Shown: positions 37,804 through 49,198 of the stretch, one piece after another
Layout: the number at the start of each line of letters is the position of its first letter
How positions within the stretch are numbered: the stretch's first letter is position 1
Source: Rhizomucor pusillus
Lineage: Eukaryota > Mucoromycota > Mucoromycetes > Mucorales > Lichtheimiaceae
Assembly (NCBI GenBank): GCA_900175165.2
Contig: FWWN02000587.1
Coordinates: 90,033-154,032 of the forward strand
Reading direction: 5' to 3'
Length of the DNA: 64,000 bases
Notes under the pieces: generated by a model
Database searches by the model: none
What the model was told of the DNA's origin: nothing
Seen by the model: the letters and a program-made list of their open reading frames with translations, nothing else
Position numbers and translations under genes: made by a program

Positions 37804-39094
37804 TTATTGATGCTGCATGGGCATTTGTTGATGAAGTATGAAGGACGATGATGAAGATGATAAATCCTGTTGCGAAGCTGATAGATCGCTTGGATTTGTT
37901 TCGAGCGGTAACTGTGGACGTTGGCGGGTTTGCAGCATGGCGACTAGATCATCCAGAACCTGGCCGCTGTTATTTACGGTATACAATGCACTGTCATCAC
38001 CGTTGCCTGTGATAGAAGAGCTGGTAAAGTCGTCTTTGAAGAAGGAATCGAATGCAAATTCCAGATCTGCGTTGTTAAATGTCCAAAAATCCGGAGGTAA
38101 GGCATCAGATTGTACGAGGCCTGTGTCACTTTCCATTGTGGTCTGATTGTGCTCCATTACAACGGGTGATGTACTGGGCGCGTGTGAATTTGTCGGTGCT
38201 GGTGGTGCTGGTGGTGGAGGAGCGAAATTAGGTTGACGAAGTGGAACAGGTAATAACGGGTTTGTAGTTTGCGAAGATTGAGGTTCAGATATTGAAGGTG
38301 CAGGCGGCGGAGACAAGGGATGCGGAGGAGAAGACGAAGAGGACGATGAAGATGCTGGAGGTTGCTGCTCGGATACGATCGGTGCCTGCTGCGGTGTAAT
38401 CGCTTCCGTATCACTGTTTGCTGCTTGCTGCCGCTGCTGCTGACCCGACCCTGGTCCTGGCCCTGGCCCTGGCCCTGATACTTGAGCCAAGCGTTGTTCC
38501 AATGCGGTCACCGATTCACGGAGCCTTTTGTTTTCTTCACGTAATCTTTCCATCTCTTCTGGCCAGGATTCCATCTCCTTGACCTTTTGTTCGAGATCCT
38601 TTACATACTTGTCTCGCCTTTGACGAAAAGCTCGCTGAGCTGCTCGATTTTGTGCTGCTCGTTTGGACGGTATAACAACTCTGGTCGCTTTTGGAGGCGG
38701 TGCTGCATCAGTTACAAACGTCGGATTTGCTGGATGCTGCAGCGCAGCTGCCGGCATCTGTGCTGTGTTGTTACTTCTAGGCATAGCCGCCGGTATAGCA
38801 TGGACTGCTCGTCGATCTACACAGTAGTTTGCGCTCAGTCGACAGTGTAGTAAACGCAGCATTTGTATCGACTAATTACCTGGAGGCATGTTGTGTGCCC
38901 AGGCCGGTGACTGATCCATGGGAACAGCCATGGTTCCTCTAGGGTCTTCAGAAAATAGGCAGACAGACTTTAAGCTCAAGTCGTTCACAGTCAACAAGCA
39001 ATCAATTACCTGCGCCAACAATGTTAATTGGCTGACCGACCAGTTGCGCCTGATGCTTCGGTGGCGTCAAAGGCGGTGGTGGAGAAGGGTACAT
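37804..39094 (-). CDS. bZIP transcription factor, YAP/kapC-like
   Basis: A predicted AP-1-like regulator, 384 aa in three exons. Residues 98-120 hold the basic region with NRAAQRAFRQRR, the N-x2-A-Q-x2-F-R signature of the Yap/Pap1/kapC group. A leucine zipper follows (heptad positions in MERLREENKRLRESVTALEQ). The rest is disordered: a Gly-Pro repeat (GPGPGPGPGSG), Gln-rich, Ser-rich and Pro-rich tracts. I see no C-terminal Cys-rich redox domain, which argues against Yap1/Pap1 itself. The start at MYPSPPPPL (39094) needs an acceptor at gag before GAACCATGG to stay in frame. The first ATG of the second exon (MAVPMDQ) is the alternative start. Confidence 0.9.
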
Positions 39095-40550
39095 TGAGTT
39101 TTGAACGGCAGAAAAGTTTCTCGAGGGAAAAAGGAAGGTCGGCTTCAACTGTGGAGAAATGGACCATAGGTTGGCTCGTTTGCGCTTTGCATCCCTGGTA
39201 ATTCAATTTTGAACGCACTGTCTACTTTGAATTGATCAGTACCTTAACTTGGGCCACGAGGTTTTATAGATCAGCATGCAAATGCCTGGTTTTAGAGCAC
39301 ACGCATCTCGTGTTTCAGCGTACAATGATGTACCAAGAGGCTTAATTGAATGGATTCTGTCCACTAATATCGTCAAATACTGCAGTTACGGATCTGCTTA
39401 GATCGCCACCTCCTTTTTTCTCCAAGTTCAGTTTCCATGCACATCGCCTATATTTATGTATGTAGGGCTGTGCGTGATGTTATTAGCAGCTATACAATTG
39501 CATATATTTGTATTAGAAGCGGATGGATTATTATATTAATAATGGTACTCATTTGATACATATAAATGACACGCACAGCAACTAGAAGCACTTCTAGACT
39601 TTACTTCCATACGTTTCCTGAAAGCCGGAAATGTCATCTCACAATCTATATGTGTGAGCTCTGTATGTATGGTATAGTATAGCGACGGTGATACAGGACA
39701 GTTTTGCGATTACTGGTTGGGAGCCCAACAATTACCAATTGTTTCTGCGGACTTAGCGTCACGATGCGAACTTACTGCTTGTGACACAGGATTGCAACGT
39801 GATGTGAGGATTAATATATCTAGATTCTATTCTCTTTCGGATGCCACTACTGTAAGATCACTAGGACTTTGATGAGCATGGGTTTATTTTCCCTGGCTCT
39901 TAGGGTAATCAATATTTCTGGCGGTTTTGGTAATGTCAAAAATGCGTTGGTGTTCAATATCGGAAAACTCCGTTTTCCATGGGGATCTCAAGGGCCCAAG
40001 AGTGCGGGGGAGAATGATCAGCCGACGTTGGATTACTTCATCAATTTGTGAAACCATCAGATTGCAATATGCAACAATTGCAAGGAACCAAGCGCAAAAC
40101 ACGCTAAAAAGCCATTTCAGATGTCAAAAAAGTTGTAAGTAATAAATAAACTATGGAACGTGCAGTTAGCACGGGATCCATCAAAGCACGTCAACGTCTG
40201 TGTCTAGGGGTGATTGCCCTCTGGATTTTAAACATTACTGCTACCACTTAGCAGCACTTTCCTTGTTACCCGATCGAAATATTCCTAATGCATATCGGAC
40301 ATCACATCACATCAGCTGCACTTGGTCTCTGGAGCTGTTGGATGTGTGTCGTCCTCGTCTACTGAGTATTCCCGAGTTTTTCAATTCCTCGGAATAGGCT
40401 TACGTATGTGACACAAGCTTGCTTACGAAAGCAAAGCTCCGACTAGCAGCGTTTCGGAAAAGCGAGTCCACACTCAAAACCTGCATTCACTTTCGTTCTT
40501 TCCTTTTTTCCCTCCCTCCCTCTCTTTCTCTTTGTCTCCCACTTCAGAAG
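39095..40550. other. Divergent intergenic region, bZIP / galactokinase
   Basis: About 1.45 kb. AT-rich, with several short ORFs and no gene. The last 60 bp before the galactokinase ATG form a C/T tract ending cttcag three bases before the start codon, probably the 3' end of a 5' UTR intron. Confidence 0.55.
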
Positions 40551-42157
40551 ATGGTCAGTGACGTTCCAAAGTTCGAGTCTCTTGACAAAGTATATGATGT
40601 CTCTGCGCTGTCAAAGCAAGGGTAAAGTATACTAAAAGGGCGTCCAAAAAGTGTTTTCGAAAGCTAACTTTTCGGTTCCTGCAGTCCTCGCTACGATGCG
40701 CTCGTCAAAAAGTTTACTGAACTGTATGGCCGTAAACCTGAATTCATCGCACGCTCTCCGGGAAGAGTCAACTTGATTGGAGAGCACATTGACTATTGTG
40801 GTTTCGGCGTGCTCCCTATGGCTATTGAGCGTGATATGATCATCGCAGTGGCTACAACAGACGAAGACACTAAAGTGCGCATCGCGAACGTTAACACCAA
40901 GTACGATGCACGAGAATTCGATTATGAAGGAAAGGAACAAGTGGTGACGATTGATGCCACCAAGCATGAATGGTCCAACTACTTCAAATGTGGCTACAAG
41001 GTAAAAAGGACAATAAATCTTCAGATATTATAGTGATCAATGCTAATACTTCAGTTTGATGTCAGGGCATGCTTGAAAGAGCATCGGCACTCGACAAACC
41101 TAAGGGTCTCTACTTGCTGGCTGATGGCTCCGTCCCTGCTGGATCAGGCTTGTCTTCTTCAGCTGCTTTTGTGTGTGCGTCCGCCCTTGCTGTTATTGAA
41201 GCCAACCAGCTGCCCCTGAGCAAGCAAGAGCTCACAGAAATTGCTATCGTGGCTGAACGCAATGTTGGTGTCAATTCTGGAGGTATGGATCAGAGCGCAT
41301 CCGTATTTTCTGAACAAAACTATGCTCTGCACGTCGAATTTGTGCCTCGTTTGTCTACGCGGCTGGTCCGCTTACCGTCGACCAATCCTCCCCTCGCATT
41401 CGTCATTGCAAATACACTAGTAACCGCTGATAAATTCGTCACTGCTCCTCGAAACTACAACCTTCGAGTAGTCGAGACCAAAATGGCAGCCCTGTTCCTC
41501 AGCAAGGCGTTGGGTCTTCCTAAGCAAGTTGACAGCTTGAAGGAAGTTTTTGATGAATATTTCAAGGACTCCAATGACACCGCAGTTCAGCAATACAATT
41601 CTCTCCTCCAGACGGTTGACACTCTTTATCCCAAAGACTCTACGAATGGCCAAGGTTACACGCTTGAGGAAGTGGCCAAAATGGTAGATATGCCTGTCGA
41701 AGGGTTGCAGCAAAAGTACATGACTCGTTTCCCAGTGGAAACCGACTATTTCCGTCTGGTGCAGCGCACAATCCACGTTTTGACGGAAGCTCGACGGGTA
41801 GTCGAATTCATAGCCGTATGCGAAAATCCTCCATCGAATGCTTTGGAAGTATTAGGTGCAATTATGAACGCTTCTCAAGATTCTTGTGATGACTATTTCA
41901 ACTGCTCGTGCCCCGAGATCAATCAAGTATGCGAAATTGCCCGCCAAAACGGCGCATACGGTGCCAGACTTACTGGAGCTGGCTGGGGAGGATGCACGGT
42001 TATGCTCACCAGTGACGCTAATGTGCCCAAGTTGGTCCAAGCACTCAAGGATAACTACTATAAGGTCAAATTTCCCGATCTATCAGAAGCAGAGCTCGCC
42101 GACGCAGTGTTGGCTACAAAGCCATGCAGTGGATCGGCGATCTTTAGAGGCTTTTAA
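40551..42157 (+). CDS. GAL1: Galactokinase
   Basis: Phosphorylates galactose to galactose-1-phosphate, first step of the Leloir pathway, in the cytosol. Three exons (40551-40621, 40685-41000, 41066-42157) give 492 aa. GHMP-kinase motifs in order: RSPGRVNLIGEHIDYCGFG (galactokinase signature, near residue 45), the phosphate loop PAGSGLSSSAAF, SGGMDQSASVF and the C-terminal GARLTGAGWGGC. The conserved ending is SGSAIFRGF. No epimerase or uridylyltransferase gene lies next to it, so the Leloir genes are not clustered in this window. It sits between two bZIP genes. Whether it also has a Gal3-like sensor role cannot be said; the SSA-containing loop is intact, which favours catalysis. Confidence 0.96.
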
Positions 42158-42419
42158 ACAAAGACTATGTACATGGATCATCGCTAGAGAGAGATTTTAA
42201 ATTAATGTATTTTTCCGCCTTTTTTTGAATCGTTTCTTCGGGGCTTTTTCCCGATAGCAAGGGAGTAGTTGCCTAGAAGAACACGGGCGAACATTTCTTG
42301 GGGACGAATTCGCTTCACCGAAATATTCTAGAATACGTACGGTTTCATTGGTGAGCGATATTGTCCCTTCTGTTTCTCTTCTTTCTTCTTTCGGTCGAAA
42401 ATCTATTGCTTTTAAAATT
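42158..42419. other. Short intergenic spacer
   Basis: 262 bp between galactokinase and the next gene in tandem. A pyrimidine-rich run (tctgtttctcttctttcttctttc) sits 30-55 bp before the ATG. Confidence 0.5.
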
Positions 42420-43354
42420 ATGGCAGATACAGGATCCGCAGAATGTCGACCGAGCGCGAGCAGTGCGGATCAGACAGTTGATTTGCGTGATTGCACAATT
42501 CCTTGCTTTGATCAGTACCACTTGAATGCTGCAAATGGCGTGGAACCGTCTTCTGTCATGGCTTTGGTCGGCTCTGTGCCACAGCAAGATCACGTATCTG
42601 CAGCTGCCACCACTGCTGCAACGTCAGACAACTGGATGTTCCAACAGACGCAGCAGCACGTCCAAATACCTTACTGGGCGATGAACCAAACGCCTATTCC
42701 AATAGAGCAGTTTGGCAAGGAGGCATTCAATTACATGATGATACTGCCTTCGGGTTCTCTACCCGACGGTCAACAACTGGGTAAGCTGAGACCATGCAAT
42801 TTTTGCATGCTCGCAAAGCAAAAATCAATTAGCAACTCATGCGCAAGAATGTAGCACAAAAAGGGCCCGGTGGCAAGATCACACCATCAGCGTCGACTCC
42901 GACAATGACCGTGCACCATCGGCACAGCCTTCCCGAACTACCCCTCTCCTCATCCTCATCTTCCACCTCCTCCTCTTCACTGCGGTGCAGACGACGCACG
43001 GAAGGAAGCATTCCACCCTCACAAGATCAAGACGAAGAGCAAAAGAGGAAAAACTTTTTGGAACGAAATCGCCAAGGTAACATACATTTGCTTCTGTTGC
43101 TGATGCATACCGATAATCTGATCCCATATGCCTCCCTAGCTGCGTTGAAATGCAGACAGCGAAAGAAACAGTGGCTGGAGAATCTTCAGAAACAGGTTGA
43201 ATATCTAAATGCCGATAACGAGAAATTGGAGCGCCAAGTGACCACTTTGCGCGAAGAAATCCTCAATCTCAAGACACTCCTGTTAGCGCATCAGAACTGC
43301 CCTGTGGCACAGGCTAACGGTGTTGTATACGACGCAGTTATGAAGCCAAATTGA
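42420..43354 (+). CDS. bZIP transcription factor, ATF/CREB type
   Basis: Three exons (42420-42780, 42855-43076, 43140-43354) encode 265 aa. The second intron splits the basic region: exon 2 ends FLERNRQ and exon 3 opens AALKCRQRKKQWL, together the ATF/CREB signature at about residues 188-207. The zipper follows with KQVEYLNADNEKLERQ and LREEILNLKTLLLAH. It ends NCPVAQANG, a segment often seen in fungal Atf1/Atf21-like proteins. The N-terminus is polar with many Ser and Thr, and the middle is Ser-rich. The first intron needs the acceptor gaatgtag, because nearer AGs give stops. Such factors often serve stress MAP kinases; that is inference. Confidence 0.93.
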
Positions 43355-44304
43355 AAAAAGATTAGAAAAGACGAGGTTACTCACGCAATATTGATCGTAT
43401 ACACTCCATATTTACCCATCTCTCTCACCAACCACTCATTCATCCACGCGCTGGTTGTTAGATTCACATGCTTTTCCAATCCTTATCCAATGGTTTTGTA
43501 CCATGAGCCAATTATATCCTACTTCTATCTTTGCAATGATAGTCGAATATAATGCCGCCAAGAGTGGTTTCTTCTACTATAGTCAATACAAGAAAAGCAA
43601 AGCAATTTTGACATTGTTTCGATTGTTATTCTCAGAATTAAGGTATTAACTAGCCATATTGCAATCGAGACTATGGCTACCGTTTATTGTCGAAAGTTCT
43701 CAAAGGCGACATCAGGTGATTATTGTGGGCATGGTTTTATGTTCCACGTACCAAATTAGCATCGAAAAATCCTTGATGCTGCTTGTCCTTATCAAGCTTC
43801 ATTTTATGCAGCATCAGCAGCACTGAACCTTTTACACTTGTTACAAAGCAGGACTATATTGCGTATCCATATAACAAGCAGTCCATAGCAAGGATCGACA
43901 TAGCCTGCTTATTTGAAAAGAGCTTGATTCCGTTATCTTAGATCTGGACAATCCAGGTTTGTTGTTGCTTGGTTACAACTGCGGGATCAGCGATCTCTCC
44001 TCGTGCCGACCACAACCGGCATCGGATCGATGTATATGCGTATATGCCAGATGCATTTTTGTTTGTCAATCTATGCTCCCTACTGCAAGGGAGAAAGTAC
44101 ATGCTTCGGCCCAGCAAGTAGCGCGCACAACAATGGATTATATATATATATCGGGTATAGTAGAAATATATGTATATGGAATGTTGTATATAAATAGGAA
44201 AACAAGAAGTATATGAGAGGGTATGTATACAAATATATATATATATATATATATAAAGGAGCAAGAATAAAGAGGGAGAATTTTTCAGGATATGCACAAC
44301 GATG
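43355..44304. other. Convergent intergenic region with AT microsatellite
   Basis: About 950 bp between convergent genes. A dinucleotide AT run covers about 44233-44255. No gene seen. Confidence 0.55.
44233..44255. repeat. AT dinucleotide microsatellite
   Basis: An uninterrupted alternating A/T run, with shorter tatata runs around 44140-44190. Simple-sequence repeat, likely variable between strains. Confidence 0.85.
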
Positions 44305-45055
44305 TTACATTGATTTGCGTTTGCTGCTTGTGGAAGAGCTGACAGAGAAGGCGCGCTTGAGCTTCTTTCCAATCGCCATCGTTTTCCTCTTTGGAATGAT
44401 ATCTTTGAATTGCTTGGAGCGACTAGGCTGGGTAGATACCGGTGTGGGTGGTAGAGAACCGGACTCGGCCGTGATAGAGGAAGAGTTGGCCAAGATGGGC
44501 GGTGGTGGCACTGCTCTGATGTCGGAGTCGTTCGTGCGACCTTGTTCCTCCTCTGCGATAGGTGACAATTCCTTGCTAAATGTGGACAGCTTGCTGTCTC
44601 GCTTCTGCTCTGTTTCTGATCTTATCAGCTCAGGCTCTATGTCTCTTGTTAGCCAAGTATTTCTCTTGTTGTTTAGAATCCGCTCTGTATTTACCCTCGA
44701 CCAGAACCGGCTGCTGTTGTTGCTCTTCTTCGCTAACTACATGTTCTTGCTCCGACTCTTCATGTTCAGTGTTATCTACCGCGGGTTCTTCTGGTTCTGG
44801 AGTGGCCTCCACGGTGATTTCTGGTTCCTCAGTCTGGACAGGCTGCTCCTCTTCGATCTGGGGCTCTGGTTCAACCTCTTCTACGTTAGAAGAAGGTCGA
44901 GTCCAGACATGCTGCAGATACAAGATAGAATGCACACGAAGCATCAAGAGGAAAAATGAAAAAAAAAAGAGGTGAAAAAGAGACAAAAGGCTCCAACTCA
45001 GCTTTGTTGACGGTTTGTGAGTTCCGCTTGTCACCTGGTAATGGTGTACACTCAT
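44305..45055 (-). CDS. Orphan protein with acidic middle and basic C-terminus
   Basis: I read three exons: 45035-45055 (21 nt, MSVHHYQ), 44695-44911 and 44305-44636. They splice in phase to 189 aa. The first intron has a long T/C tract before ctgcag, a good 3' splice site. The second intron, 58 nt, joins VLVE to EPELIRSETEQKR; without it a stop appears. The first half is extremely acidic (VEEVEPEPQIEEEQPVQTEE) and Gln-rich near QQQQ. The second half has Pro/Ser-rich sequence (VPPPPILANSSS) and a basic end (MAIGKKLKRAF, SKRKSM) that could be a nuclear signal. No domain is recognised. A 248-codon open frame on the opposite strand is its shadow. Confidence 0.6.
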
Positions 45056-47225
45056 CGGTCGTAAAAGTTGCAACCCCTTTCAACTCCACTCCTTATGCAA
45101 ATCAGCAATCACGCCACCCTACCATGTAATACTCCCACTAAAGTACTCCCATATCAGCATCTGTTTTGCGTGATATATGCCCAGCAACAAAGTGATAACG
45201 TCCCCTGCTTGAAAAAACATGAGCTTTCTAGATGCTGTCGTTATCGCTCCACAAAATATGGCTTCTCAGGTGAACACACAACTCCGCAGGTTGGCATGCT
45301 TTTTGTCGCTAGGTCGTGTCACCATTTTGTACTCATGATTGGATATAGCTGCATGGTTTGCAGTCTCTGCGTGATGGTTTGCACTGAGACGATTTAATGA
45401 CATGCATCAGATGATCGACTAGACAGAAACTTTTCCCGTTCGTTGCGCGCTGCTGGTACGAAATATTTCGCAAAGTTTGACGACAGATTCAAACGCATTA
45501 CATACTCCTCACGACGCCACACCAAACTGTATCTAATATGTCCTCCTTGATTGCTGCCAAGTGCTTGAAAAGAATGCAGTTCCTGCGGCAAAGGCATTTG
45601 TGTTTATTGCAAAATAATAGATAAACTGCGTAAGTATGTAAATATTTACGTGTCAAGATTCAAGAACTCTTTTTTGTAAATAATAACAAAGAATGTGTCA
45701 CGTATCTGTGATGCATATATTTTATTTACCACTTTCTTCTGTCCATGCAATATAAATTCTCGTTGCTCTACATGTAAATGATAGCTGTCTATTTTGAAAG
45801 TCCAAAGCATGTGTAGTTGGTTCTATTGCTTCGACCAAGTTCTATCAGCTCTGCTGTTTTCCGACAGATACGAGACTTGGTCCTTTTGGCGTCGGAACAG
45901 AGGCACAAGGTTGGTTACTGTACCCACATCTCAAACGCCTTCCAACGTTGCATGTTGCACTAGCGTTACTGTTGCACTACCATCAAGATGAAGCCAAACG
46001 CTTCGGTCTCGTGATTTGATATACCGTTAAGCCCAAAATTTCAAATCGAGCTTGCCGCATGTCAGTGTCATGAGTTGATGATGTATGCCTTGAGACAATC
46101 TTTCTGGGGTGGTCACGATTTATATTTTAAAGGATTGCATTATCTTTTTAGCATCTGGAGCAATGCTTAATATGATACATTCTGCCTGAGGGTATTTCCA
46201 TTTCATGAGGCATTTATAAAGCTTAGTTAATAGTGCAAAGGTATACTACATGCAACGATAGCAGTCCACAGTACTGTATTCCAAAGTTTTAAGGTCCACT
46301 AGGAAGGGCTTCTGCCAGTTTCATCCGGTTTAAAAAATTGCCCTAGTATCCAAATCCTTTAGTGAGGATATCGACATACTTCTTAATTGCGTGGAGAGGT
46401 GCTGTATACAGAGATTGTTTTAAGCGAGCACTCCGGGGAATCCGCATCTCTATCGCTATCTTGTGGCGAGATGATTGACGACACTGTCTCGCCAAGCAAA
46501 GATATCGGGCAACTGCGCGAAAAGCCTTTAAATTCTTCTGCACTTGCCGGTGCATTGAGCTCCACACGGCATCTTCGCACGTAGGCATTGTTGTCTACCA
46601 GTTGCAGCTTCTCCAAACGAAGTCGGCCTTGGGCAAAAAAGGATGACAAAAACTTTTGATGCTCTTCCGTTGTTTGTCAACGCTGTTTTCGTTTAAGACA
46701 CGCTGTGCATTATGAATACCTTTTCAGCTTCTCTTATTTGAAAAAAATATAGGACTGGTCTCTACAACAAATTAAATAGGGGGCAGCTACTGTCCGTTCG
46801 AGATTGACTACAGTACTGAATGTCCGCCATACTGGATTTTGAGGAAATATTTGCGCGGTCTGGAAAATCCTTCTGCGCTTTTACTTGCCTACATTTTGCG
46901 CCTACAGAAATCGAATTAATGTTGAACCACTGTAATCTACTGAAGTTTGACGACTTACGCTTGCGATATTTGTGCGAGCGTGCAAGCAGAGTCAGCGCAG
47001 AAGGACACCCCAGGCCGCATATAGTACAAGAATTGATAAGCCATCGGCTTTAACGTACAAGTAGCCTTCTACTGTCTTAACTCTCCTATATTTAAAAAGT
47101 CAGTGCATTTGTTTCATGTAGGCTTATCGATGGAAAACTTACATTCATCTAGTGAAGATTGTATATCTGTCCCTTCGACAGAATCCTCCTGAGCATCATT
47201 GCCTAACATTTCAGCACTGTGAGTT
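45056..47225. other. Intergenic region
   Basis: About 2.2 kb with only short ORFs. Two overlapping minus-strand frames at 46343-46649 (81 and 88 codons) and one plus-strand frame at 46820-47053 have no domain I can name. They may be transposon debris. Confidence 0.45.
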
Positions 47226-47785
47226 TTATTGAAAGATACATAACCGTGGGGTCCAATTATTACCAATGATGTCAGGGGAGTTGCTTGTATTCAGCATGTG
47301 TAAAGCGGCTGAATGTCTTGTAAAAGGCGATAGATGNATACCGTCTATCACCCGGCTAATGCCATTAAGGGCAATGCAAATTGCCGCCATATAGTCACGG
47401 CCTTGTACGGCTCGCCCGGCCCTATACAAAGGACACTTGGTATTCATGCATAAAGAAGCACCATGAACGGACCGTTTTTTCTTCTTGCCATCCTTTAGGA
47501 CGTATGCCCTTTCACGGGAGGCTTCCTGCGAATACGCTTTTTTCAGGGCCAGCTCTTGGCTCCATTTGCTCGGTTTTCTGGTGGGGAGTTATAGAAATAT
47601 TGTAGAGTATCACCGTGTTCACGAAATCGATCCACTCCAGATGCAGTCTCGACTTGAACAGCCACGTCAGCGATTTCCCAGGTACCTCGATGTACTCTTT
47701 TGCTCTTCAACAATTTGTTTTTCGTCTCTTTTTCTTCGTTCTGTTTGAATTTGTCATAATCCGCAACTGTCTTTTTTAACTGCAT
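47226..47785 (-). pseudogene. Degenerate TnpB/Fanzor-like transposon ORF, C-terminal part
   Basis: The minus strand is open in one frame from 47588 down to 47226 and reads KKKKRSVHGASLCMNTKC, then GRAVQGRDYMAAICIALNG, ISRVIDG and LSPFTR. A paired-cysteine element (here one C-x4-C pair) followed by an R-D with A-A/I-A spacing is the layout of the zinc ribbon and RuvC-III tail of TnpB/Fanzor-type proteins found in many Mucorales genomes. The upstream 47543-47785 frame (MQLKKTVADYDKFKQNEEKE) may be an earlier part, out of frame. Stops and frame breaks show decay. One ambiguous base (n) is at 47337. No terminal repeats were identified. Assignment rests on motif pattern from memory of the family, so moderate confidence. 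Confidence 0.5.
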
Positions 47786-48467
47786 GAATGTTTGCAGCTG
47801 TTTCTCATGCAGATAAAGAGTGAAACAACCGTCTTCCCTGGCATTTCCCGTCTTCTCTGCTTGGATAAGAGCCCGTTGTAATCATGCTTGGACATATGTA
47901 CCTTTGAAATGAAAACAATATAGGCATAGATGTATGAGCCATATCTGATCAGCACACAGAGGTGGCATGTTGGCTCGTGAAGGGCATACGACCGTCAAAT
48001 AAGGTTAATGGTACTTAGAAAGAATTGAAAGTTACATTTAATACGGTGTACGTACCTCTTGATGGACATTATACAGCTTTATCATAAATCGATACATACA
48101 GTATATGCATAAATACCCTGGACGTTGATGGCAAAAGGATGTTGCAAAGTTGCGTTGATCGCTTTTTGTTGCACGCAAAAGCGTTTTTTAAAAGGCTCCA
48201 AATGCATTTCTAAGCGCAAAACTGGGGATGCTTCTTATAAAGATGTATCCGGCGATGACCATTTTATCTCTATTTTTTTACAGTAATTCTAAAATGGGCT
48301 GCTCTTGGCGCAAAATCAGGAAGAGCACAGCGCAAAACAATGTCTCCACTAGCGCAAATTATTAGGAAAATCCTATAAATTTGTCCGCATTTTAGAGCGG
48401 ACCTGCAAGTGGCTTGAAATTATTGCTAGGCACTTTACACCCCCCTCGTCCTTTCCAACTACAGAGC
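47786..48467. other. Intergenic region upstream of bS21m
   Basis: About 680 bp without a supportable gene. The sequence tctccaactacagagcATG-like end (ccaactacag, 2-3 nt before the start) suggests a possible 5' UTR splice acceptor. Confidence 0.45.
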
Positions 48468-48978
48468 ATGGCGTTACGGACAGCACTGTTGGGCATGTCC
48501 CAACGCCTCTTCGCGCCAGCAACCACCTCTACTACCACCATCCTTTCACGCCCATTCTCTACCACATTTGCTAAATTCCAAGACAAGTCGGCAGGCACCC
48601 CCGACAGCATGCGAGACTTCTTGTCTTCCAGCTCAATGAGAGCACCCGATTTCCAGGCTAAGAGCGAGCTCTCCGCTTCTCTGGAAGCCTACTCTGGTCG
48701 ATCGATCGGAAACGTTACGAATGCTACTGTTGCCTATCGGCGACTCAACAGTATCCTATCAAAGAACAACGTTCGTCGCGAATTACGAGCCAAGCGCTAC
48801 TACGAGAAACCTGCCGTAGCACGACGACGAAAGAAAATTGAACGAAACCGTAAACTCTTCGCTGCTCTTGTGGGCAAGAAGGTTGGATTGATTATGCAAA
48901 TGAAGAGCCGGTATGCCTTTGATAGATGGTTTTTGTTGTTTATATTTCAGCTTACACTTTGTAAATAGGGGCATGTAA
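48468..48978 (+). CDS. MRP21: Mitochondrial small ribosomal subunit protein bS21m
   Basis: bS21 of the mitoribosomal small subunit. Two exons, 48468-48910 and 48969-48978, give 150 aa. The N-terminus is a basic, Ser/Thr-rich presequence (MALRTALLGMSQRLFAPA) with an RPFSTTFAK cleavage-like region. The S21 core is at about residues 85-140: VAYRRLNSILSKNNVRRELR, AKRYYEKPAVARRRKKIER. It ends IMQMKSRGM when a 58-nt intron is removed; unspliced, the frame would add 19 unrelated residues. The last exon contributes only ten bases (one codon tail, Gly, Met, stop). Family assignment is firm; the final exon is inferred from intron length and consensus. Confidence 0.88.
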
Positions 48979-49198
48979 ATTGCAACAACTGTAGAAACTT
49001 TTGCGTTATTCTTTCATGTTTATCTTTCGTATTATTCCATGCAAAATGAAAGGAAATTTTGTGGCAAGATCGATTACCTAGCATTGGTTAAAGAAATCCA
49101 TTTTTTTTTCTCACAGAGAAGCACGACTGTCTTGGAAGCTATGGAATAAGACGGTATTTTTATGTCGACAAAAGGGAAAGATAAAGGAAAGGGAAACG

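Noticed and set aside
44213..44959. Plus-strand open frame of 248 codons
   Set aside because: It lies antisense to the orphan acidic gene. Its Leu/Phe/Ser-rich content is what one expects opposite Glu/Gln/Asp-rich codons, and the minus-strand exons fit in phase with good splice sites.
47337..47337. Ambiguous base n as a biological feature
   Set aside because: It is an assembly or sequencing uncertainty and only affects one codon of the decayed transposon.
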